Source: Papillibacter cinnamivorans DSM 12816 (GTDB taxonomy: Bacteria; Bacillota; Clostridia; Oscillospirales; Oscillospiraceae). From it: 64,000 nucleotides of DNA. Numbering within the stretch: the stretch's first letter is position 1; every line of letters starts with the position of its first letter. The position numbers and the translations under genes are program-made. Below are positions 58,501 to 64,000 of the stretch, piece after piece. The DNA lies in the NCBI RefSeq assembly GCF_900176335.1, contig NZ_FWXW01000004.1, forward strand, positions 62,001 through 126,000, given 5' to 3'. The notes under the pieces were generated by a model, which was given only the letters and a program-made list of their open reading frames with translations, searched no databases and had not been told where the DNA came from.

Positions 58501-58945
58501 ATTCTTTCACCCCACAAAACGGACAATAGCATCCGGTAAATTTTAACATAGGCTTGATTTTTGCGGTTCTCTGGCAACAAGGTAAATGAATAATAGTGAG
58601 AGCTTCAATTCCTGATTGAATAGGGTTTTCTGGTTCCGGCTTAGGTTTTTTCCCTGCATTGAAAGTAATTAATCCTGAATCGAATTGTTTCTCCCACTTT
58701 TTCATCGCATCATATATCATATCCATCGCAACATTCTTGGTCATTGCCATAGCAAGCTCTAACACATCTTCGGTTATAAAGTTTTCTCCACAAAGACCAC
58801 AGGAAGGACAAAATATATCTAAAATGCCTTCATCTTCATAATCATCAGGAGTAAGTTTGAAATACTCCCCACAAAAGGGGCACTGCAGTAATACATAACC
58901 ATTATTATCTGTAGGAATAGATATTTCCATTTCAATATCTGCCAT
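58487..58945 (-). CDS. Multi-zinc-ribbon protein (cluster gene 3)
   Basis: The 152-residue protein has CPFCGEYF and CPSCGLCGENF in the N-terminal half, then LPCCQRTA and CYCPFCGVKEYEPE at the end, giving two probable four-cysteine ribbons joined by a helix. GGAGG precedes the ATG. The overlap with the next gene implies joint translation. Such ribbons bind nucleic acid or protein. No family is recognised. The 272 bases upstream hold no gene I can support. Confidence 0.68.
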   Translation of the reverse strand: MADIEMEISIPTDNNGYVLLQCPFCGEYFKLTPDDYEDEGILDIFCPSCGLCGENFITEDVLELAMAMTKNVAMDMIYDAMKKWEKQFDSGLITFNAGKKPKPEPENPIQSGIEALTIIHLPCCQRTAKIKPMLKFTGCYCPFCGVKEYEPE

Positions 58946-59217
58946 GTACTCTCCCTCCTACATATTGCGGATAGACACGTGTTATTTTTTAACAAACACC
59001 TGTAAATCCACAAAGATGTAAATATTAATTATCATTATTTACAAACTTGGCGACTCGAAGCACCGAACTTGCCCACTGTGTAAACATAATGCGAATCTCG
59101 ACAAACTGGAAGTTGTCATTGTATTTTGCTTCCGGCGTTAAAAATATAAACGCCAATAATAATAACATTCGCACCTACAATCTGGTAAAACGAAAATTCA
59201 TTAGGAAGATCCTTTGT

Positions 59218-60324
59218 TCAAATATCAGCATAACTATATTCAAGAGCATCTTCGACAGCATCAAGAATAGCCGGCGTAAACTCTTTCTTTTTCATATTTA
59301 AGGATTTCAACATCTTCTTATTTCTTTTAAAAGTCTTATATAACAGCTTTTTATCTCTGCTGTTCAAATCAATCTTATAGAGAAGGTTTGACAAAGATAT
59401 TATTAAATCTCTAAAATCAGTGCACAGTTTACTATCGGTTTTCCTTTCTTTCCATGAAACAAATTTAATGAAATCATTCGCAGAGTATTTCGGATGTAAA
59501 CCCATTATCGGATGTACAAGCAATTGTGTGGACGATGACATCAAGTTCACATATGCACCAAGCTCATACTGTTGTGCTTCATTCATTTTGTTATAATCCA
59601 AACCAAATGTATCAATGTGAACAATGGCGTCCTTTAGTTTTTCACTTTCATCTACAATCCGAGAAATGCGTTCATATAACTCTGCAATCGCAAGATCATA
59701 AGATTTCACATCGCGCTCACTAATAAGAGTAAAAACATCTTCAATATGCTTTTTATCGCTCTTCGATTTCCAAAATAGTAGACCGCTCGTTATAAGTGTA
59801 ACACCAGCGATTGCCCAGCCAACTGGTCCCGCGAGGGCAAGAAACGCATTTCCCGCAGCCATCCCACCGCCACCAGCGGCGAGAGCTCCACCGCCAAGCC
59901 AAGCTAATGCAGCATTTGTTGCAGCCGCTCCACTTAGTGTAGAAATTGCAGTTCCAGTGGACGCTACGCCAAATGTCGTTGCAATTCCCATTGCGGCTGT
60001 CGGCCCAAGAGCAGCAACAGCAACACCGGCACCAACCCCAGCAGCACCTGCGCCAGCATTTTTTACCGTAGCATTTTTATAATCTTTTTCTATTTTTTCG
60101 GCTTGTTGTTTCCAATTCAATCGAATGTCTTTCAGCTTTTCATACTGTAGTCTTTTCTCATTAGGAACATTTCTGATTTTATCAAAAAGTTCTTGAATGT
60201 CATTCAACACGGAATACAGACTATTTGTATGACTTCCAAGCTTTTCGATTATTTCATTCGTTTTATTGATTGCAGACTGCGCTTTGTCCTGCGCTAATTG
60301 AAGCTTTGATTTCTTTTTAGACAT
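59218..60324 (-). CDS. Glycine-zipper membrane-active protein (cluster gene 2)
   Basis: The 368-residue protein has a coiled-coil N-terminus (KLQLAQDKAQSAINKTNEII). About 100 residues of Gly/Ala-rich hydrophobic sequence follow (GAGVAVAALGPTAAMGIATT, LGGGALAAGGGGMAAGNAFL, LAGPVGWAIAGVTLITSGLL), then a soluble helical C-terminus. Glycine-zipper segments of this kind are typical of pore-forming or membrane-perturbing proteins. GGAGG lies 8 bases before the ATG at 60324, which overlaps the previous gene's end by 8 bases. It could be the effector of the cluster. Confidence 0.68.
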   Translation of the reverse strand: MSKKKSKLQLAQDKAQSAINKTNEIIEKLGSHTNSLYSVLNDIQELFDKIRNVPNEKRLQYEKLKDIRLNWKQQAEKIEKDYKNATVKNAGAGAAGVGAGVAVAALGPTAAMGIATTFGVASTGTAISTLSGAAATNAALAWLGGGALAAGGGGMAAGNAFLALAGPVGWAIAGVTLITSGLLFWKSKSDKKHIEDVFTLISERDVKSYDLAIAELYERISRIVDESEKLKDAIVHIDTFGLDYNKMNEAQQYELGAYVNLMSSSTQLLVHPIMGLHPKYSANDFIKFVSWKERKTDSKLCTDFRDLIISLSNLLYKIDLNSRDKKLLYKTFKRNKKMLKSLNMKKKEFTPAILDAVEDALEYSYADI

Positions 60325-61771
60325 CTCGTTTTCCTCCACAAAAATACGAATCTATATCTGATTTTGCATTCAGTATTTCTCCTTCAGGAACATTTCGCTT
60401 CTTAGCCAACATTACCGTTTTTTGAAACGCTTCAATATACATATCGCTATTCTGCAACTTATCAATAAATGTCAATAAGTATTGATCATCATAAACATCA
60501 GATAGTGTCTTAAGGCCTTCAATATAATCAATTATAATGATTTTTTCTCTCGCAATGAAATATACTTCTTCTTTCGCATTGTACACTTGTATTCCTCTCT
60601 TGGATTCACCATACAATGAAATAGCAAAACGACCTACGCCAACGATATTTAATCTCATAACAAACTCTGTAACATTAAAACATCCGCCACCGGTTGCAAA
60701 GCCACGAATTGTAGCATTACCTATGTCTATTAAGCAAAATGTTCCGTGTGCTACCGTCAGCATACGCTTAACAGTTTCGTTAGAAAACGGTTCGCAAGAC
60801 ATCCACATTAAAGAAAACGATCGGTTTTCTTTTGTAGTATAAGAAAAATATTTAATAAGTCGTCTTATGGTATAAATCAACCTGACGACCATTTCGTTAA
60901 TAAATACCGGAATAGCCTGTGCAGTTTGAAATCTTACATCGTATCCCTCTTTATAAATTTTCAAAGCCAATTCACTTGCTGATTTATCAAATTGCGAGAC
61001 AGGAATATTAAGCTTTCTCTTAATGGCTATGACATCATTTTTCCATGACCAAAATGGCGATGGAATTCCCATTCCTCTGCCTTTGCTACTTGATGACCCC
61101 GACATATCGGAAATTAAATGACCTATCCAATTTACAAAAGCACAGAACATCTTACTTGGTATATTGCTACCACGCAATTCGAAGCTTCCATCTGCATCTT
61201 GTAGTGAAATAAGTTCACCATCTGATACAAAGTGAGAGGTATTTGTAAACTGATCCAATATTGAGAAGAACAATCCACATAAGCTTGGATTATGCGCAAG
61301 TGATTTAAAATGATGATTTTTCGGATTAAGATCAAATATTTCACTTGCAGCGTCACCGGCCCCGCGCTGGTCATAAGGTATTCTAAATTTTTCTTCAAGA
61401 TTTTTTATGGCGGATGATATTGTACTATTGTCCTTATTCGGACAACAAAGTTTTGCAAAATCCTTTGTCCTATTTTCAAACCAACTGTCAGTGATTTTGC
61501 CTATCGGAGATTCTCCCGGTTTTCCAACCAGAAAAATGTCAATAATTCCACACAATGCACCAGAACTTGCAGATAATGCGTAATCCGTCTTATCACACTC
61601 AGGTGTAAGATTTTTTATCGTTTCAAGAGTTTCGCTAAGCCTATTATCCAGACTTTGTAATTCGGCTTCGGCATCAGATAATGCTGATAAAACAGATGAT
61701 GCAAAGGTAAAATTATCATTATCTATATTTAGTTCAAGAAATAAAGAATCATTATCGTCCATTGTTTCCAC
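60317..61771 (-). CDS. Unrecognised large protein (cluster gene 1)
   Basis: The 484-residue protein begins METMDDNDSLFLELNIDNDN with GGGGGG before a GTG start; an ATG three codons on is an alternative. It contains a helical N-terminus, a GKPGESPIGK loop that is not a proper Walker motif, and a central region with WIGHLISDMSGSSSSKGRGM and FINEMVVRLIYTIRRLIKYF. No known domain is recognised. The overlap with the glycine-zipper gene ties the two together, possibly as sensor and effector. Confidence 0.65.
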   Translation of the reverse strand: METMDDNDSLFLELNIDNDNFTFASSVLSALSDAEAELQSLDNRLSETLETIKNLTPECDKTDYALSASSGALCGIIDIFLVGKPGESPIGKITDSWFENRTKDFAKLCCPNKDNSTISSAIKNLEEKFRIPYDQRGAGDAASEIFDLNPKNHHFKSLAHNPSLCGLFFSILDQFTNTSHFVSDGELISLQDADGSFELRGSNIPSKMFCAFVNWIGHLISDMSGSSSSKGRGMGIPSPFWSWKNDVIAIKRKLNIPVSQFDKSASELALKIYKEGYDVRFQTAQAIPVFINEMVVRLIYTIRRLIKYFSYTTKENRSFSLMWMSCEPFSNETVKRMLTVAHGTFCLIDIGNATIRGFATGGGCFNVTEFVMRLNIVGVGRFAISLYGESKRGIQVYNAKEEVYFIAREKIIIIDYIEGLKTLSDVYDDQYLLTFIDKLQNSDMYIEAFQKTVMLAKKRNVPEGEILNAKSDIDSYFCGGKRDV

Positions 61772-61869
61772 ATTGCCCCCCTATGAATTTTCTGCGTTAT
61801 CGTATTCATTGAATTTCCCCTAATTGCTATAACGGCCATTGATCTTTTAAATTACTCATGTGCCCTGCA

Positions 61870-63984
61870 TCACAACAAACTAAACAGATTCTTTTGCAGT
61901 GCGGCGGATAGGGAAAAACGTTTCTGAGTTCCATCGTCAAAACGAACGGTAATAATATCGTCGTTTTTAACCGTTAGCCGACCGGGGCCAAAGCTCTTAT
62001 GGCTTACCCGAGATCCGGGAATATAGTCTTTTGCAAGCCACTTTATTTCCTCTGAAACCAGTGAAATTCGTGCTATATTTATAGCGGACTTGTGGGTTGC
62101 GCTTTTTGGGGGAGTGGGTGACTTGTCTGGAAATACTGTTTTTGCAAAGGCAGAGCAAAGCTCAGCTTTACGGAAACGAAATATGGATAGCTCCTTTTTA
62201 GCTCGCGTCATACCCACATAGAAAAGTCTTCGCTCTTCCTCATATGCTGCCACTTTCTCCGGCTCCGCTGTGCCGTCTTTCGCCGGTGCTGCCATCTTTG
62301 GCAAAATGCCGTCGACAACGTCCATCAGAATTACTCTTTCATATTCCAACCCTTTGCTGGAGTGAATGGTGGATAAGATGAAATTACATTCCGAATTTGC
62401 GGACCCTGCTTTTACAACCTCACATAACTCATCAAGTCGCTCCAATAACCTGTCTGGAGTCGGCTCGGATGCGCCCAGAGCCTCCAGTATTTGAGCCTTA
62501 TTCTGATCTGAACCGCGGTCTTTCAGATAGTCTCCATATCCCATAAAGTTCACGATTCTATAAACCGCCCGGTCTGCCGGCTCCGAGATTAGATTAGTGA
62601 AATGCGTCTGTAATGCTTTGCTCTGTTTTTTCGTCCATGAAGAAAGTTCTTGCTGTTCCAAAAGGCACTCAAGGATGGGACATTTCTTTTTGGCACTCTT
62701 CTTCACGGAAGCCTCTGCCACGGTTTTGCTTATTCCGGCACCCAACTTATAATAGATACGAAGGAACACTTCACTGTCGAAGGGGTTACAGGCGAAGCGA
62801 ATAATATCGGTGATATCACGGATAACCCAGTGACTGAAAAATGTACTGTCCACCTGTCGGCAGCGGTATGAGATTCCGGTGCGGTCCAGAAGGTCGATAA
62901 CGGGCAGGGCGCTGTCATTATCCCTGTAAAGAACGGCGGTTTCTGTCTTGCAGTCTTTGGCCACTGCAAGCAGATAGCGATATTGTCCTCGGCGGTCATT
63001 AACAGATATTTCAGATACATCCTTGCCGTTTCCGCAAACAGCCGTCATCCGCTTTGGGTGGCGGTTAATATTTTGCCGGATAAACTTATCGGCTGTAGAA
63101 ACAATTTGCTTAGTGGAGCGGTAATTTTCCTCCATAAGCAGTATTTTCGCGCCAGGGTATACCTGTTCAAATTCCATCAGTGCCTCGGGATATGCGGCAC
63201 GAAAGCCGTAAATGCTCTGATCCTCGTCTCCTACCATAAACAGATTGCTGCTCTCCAGTGTCAAGAGCCGAATAATTTCATGTTGGATGCGGGAGGTGTC
63301 TTGCGCTTCATCCACACTGAAGAAGCTGAACTTTTTTTGGAAGTGGCGGAGGATATCCGGATAACGGCGTAGTATCTGGTGTGCGTAAACCATCTGATCG
63401 TCAAAGTCCATGAGATTACGGCCTTTAAGCACCCGGCAGTATTCATGATATATGGGAGCAAATTTTATGCCTTCCGGCTCCAACTCCTCAATTTCATTGT
63501 CGGAAAGTATCATATTTTTTGTATATGTAATTGCGGTTTGAATGGTCTTAATGGTACTTTCTGTGGCGAAGTCCTCAGCTTTCTGCCGGTATATTTCGCC
63601 GATGATGGCTGCTTGTTTACCAGTGTCATCCAACAGGTCAAAGGCCTTGCGCCCAAGCGTCCGCTCATAATGGCGAATTATGATGCTGGACAGGCCGTTT
63701 ATAGTGCGAAACTCAAGCTTGTCCGCCAATTCGTTCCCGAACATGGAGGCAAAACGCTCACGCATATCACGGGTAGCAGCAACGGTATAGGTCATGGTCA
63801 GTATGCTTTCCGGCTTGATGTCCCGAGCATAAAGCATATAACCCAGCCTCGTTACAAGCACAGTGGTCTTGCCACTGCCCGGTACCGCCAAAAGAAGAAC
63901 CGGCCCATCAACCGCTTGAACCGCAGCCTCTTGCTGGGGGTTGAGGTTAATATTGAATTTTGACTTAAATTCAGTAAATGTCAT
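61870..63984 (-). CDS. UvrD/PcrA-type superfamily 1 helicase
   Basis: The 704-residue ATP-dependent DNA helicase has the Q motif LNPQQEAAVQA and Walker A LAVPGSGKTTVLVTRL (about residues 34-40). FSVDEAQDTSRIQHEII supplies motif II, then VGDEDQSIYGFRAA, STIHSSKGLEYERVILMDVV and YVGMTRAKKELSIFRFR. The C-terminus has a PcrA-like Tudor segment (SRVSHKSFGPGRL). The start is at 63984, 16 bases from the edge, so its promoter is not seen. It may belong to the cluster next to it or be a separate repair gene. Confidence 0.92.
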   Translation of the reverse strand: MTFTEFKSKFNINLNPQQEAAVQAVDGPVLLLAVPGSGKTTVLVTRLGYMLYARDIKPESILTMTYTVAATRDMRERFASMFGNELADKLEFRTINGLSSIIIRHYERTLGRKAFDLLDDTGKQAAIIGEIYRQKAEDFATESTIKTIQTAITYTKNMILSDNEIEELEPEGIKFAPIYHEYCRVLKGRNLMDFDDQMVYAHQILRRYPDILRHFQKKFSFFSVDEAQDTSRIQHEIIRLLTLESSNLFMVGDEDQSIYGFRAAYPEALMEFEQVYPGAKILLMEENYRSTKQIVSTADKFIRQNINRHPKRMTAVCGNGKDVSEISVNDRRGQYRYLLAVAKDCKTETAVLYRDNDSALPVIDLLDRTGISYRCRQVDSTFFSHWVIRDITDIIRFACNPFDSEVFLRIYYKLGAGISKTVAEASVKKSAKKKCPILECLLEQQELSSWTKKQSKALQTHFTNLISEPADRAVYRIVNFMGYGDYLKDRGSDQNKAQILEALGASEPTPDRLLERLDELCEVVKAGSANSECNFILSTIHSSKGLEYERVILMDVVDGILPKMAAPAKDGTAEPEKVAAYEEERRLFYVGMTRAKKELSIFRFRKAELCSAFAKTVFPDKSPTPPKSATHKSAINIARISLVSEEIKWLAKDYIPGSRVSHKSFGPGRLTVKNDDIITVRFDDGTQKRFSLSAALQKNLFSLL

Positions 63985-64000
63985 AAGCCCATCGCACTTT

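Larger units (their letters stand above)
50875..64000. mobile_element. Element B: integrative element at tRNA-Ser (right end outside window)
   Basis: The element begins at the tRNA 3' fragment with a tyrosine integrase and excisionase facing it, the usual layout of tRNA-targeted islands. It carries toxin-like, regulatory and candidate defence genes, almost all on the minus strand. No conjugation genes are seen up to the edge. Confidence 0.7.

Noticed and set aside
61870..63984. Gabija-type GajB helicase
   Set aside because: No GajA-type OLD nuclease is adjacent, and the length and C-terminal Tudor-like segment fit an ordinary UvrD/PcrA helicase.

Overview
The window is accessory DNA from a low-GC Gram-positive, most likely a Clostridia-type Firmicute. 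This is judged from strong AGGAGG-type ribosome sites, a Tn1549/CTn-like conjugation module, a Bacillus-type SOS box, and ICE gene families (Maff2, PcfB, PrgI, CD1108, DUF4315, DUF4366) known mainly from Firmicutes. No ordinary chromosomal housekeeping gene is present, so the species cannot be named.

Two integrated elements appear to sit side by side. Element A runs from beyond the left edge to about 50.87 kb. It is an integrative conjugative element (ICE) read almost wholly on the minus strand. From its right end it carries a two-HTH protein, an IS-interrupted parA, parB, a DUF6017 replication-type protein, DUF7768 and DUF3846 accessory genes, pcfB, the VirD4 coupling protein, Maff2, a VirB6-like protein, PrgI, VirB4, an M23+NlpC/P60 hydrolase, DUF4315, DUF4366, topB, a RadC/ArdC-like fusion, TTRAP, mobC and the relaxase. 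At the left end are a Y-family polymerase, a sigma-like protein, an excisionase-like protein and the first codons of what may be the recombinase.

Cargo interrupts this backbone. At 3.3-4.7 kb is an XRE repressor with an ImmA-type protease and a small partner, facing the polymerase across an operator-rich promoter. At 4.8-9.3 kb is a type III restriction-modification system with its own regulator. At 10.1-12.2 kb are serine recombinase genes and a remnant. At 12.3-17.9 kb is a cadmium/zinc resistance operon that shows junction repeats from stepwise growth. At 17.9-22.5 kb is a degenerate transposon with a second, apparently complete relative inserted in its transposase (6-bp target duplication). 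At 22.6-23.9 kb is an M23 peptidase. At 40.8-42.1 kb is a TIR/SEFIR-domain protein with an HTH regulator. At 47.3-49.6 kb is a plus-strand pair of an NdpA-like protein and a membrane protein.

Element B starts at a tRNA-Ser(CGA) 3' fragment (50,875-50,933), followed by a tyrosine integrase and excisionase, and runs past the right edge. It holds a MazF/PemK toxin-like gene, a strongly folded non-coding RNA candidate (possibly raiA-type), a sigma-like protein, a 19-residue hydrophobic peptide ORF, an ImmA-like protease, a LexA/UmuD-like repressor under an SOS box, a WYL regulator, a four-gene cluster of unrecognised proteins (57.7-61.8 kb) and a UvrD-family helicase.

The likeliest undescribed systems are the 57.7-61.8 kb cluster and the 47.3-49.6 kb pair. 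Both are inferences from context and protein features, not recognised systems.
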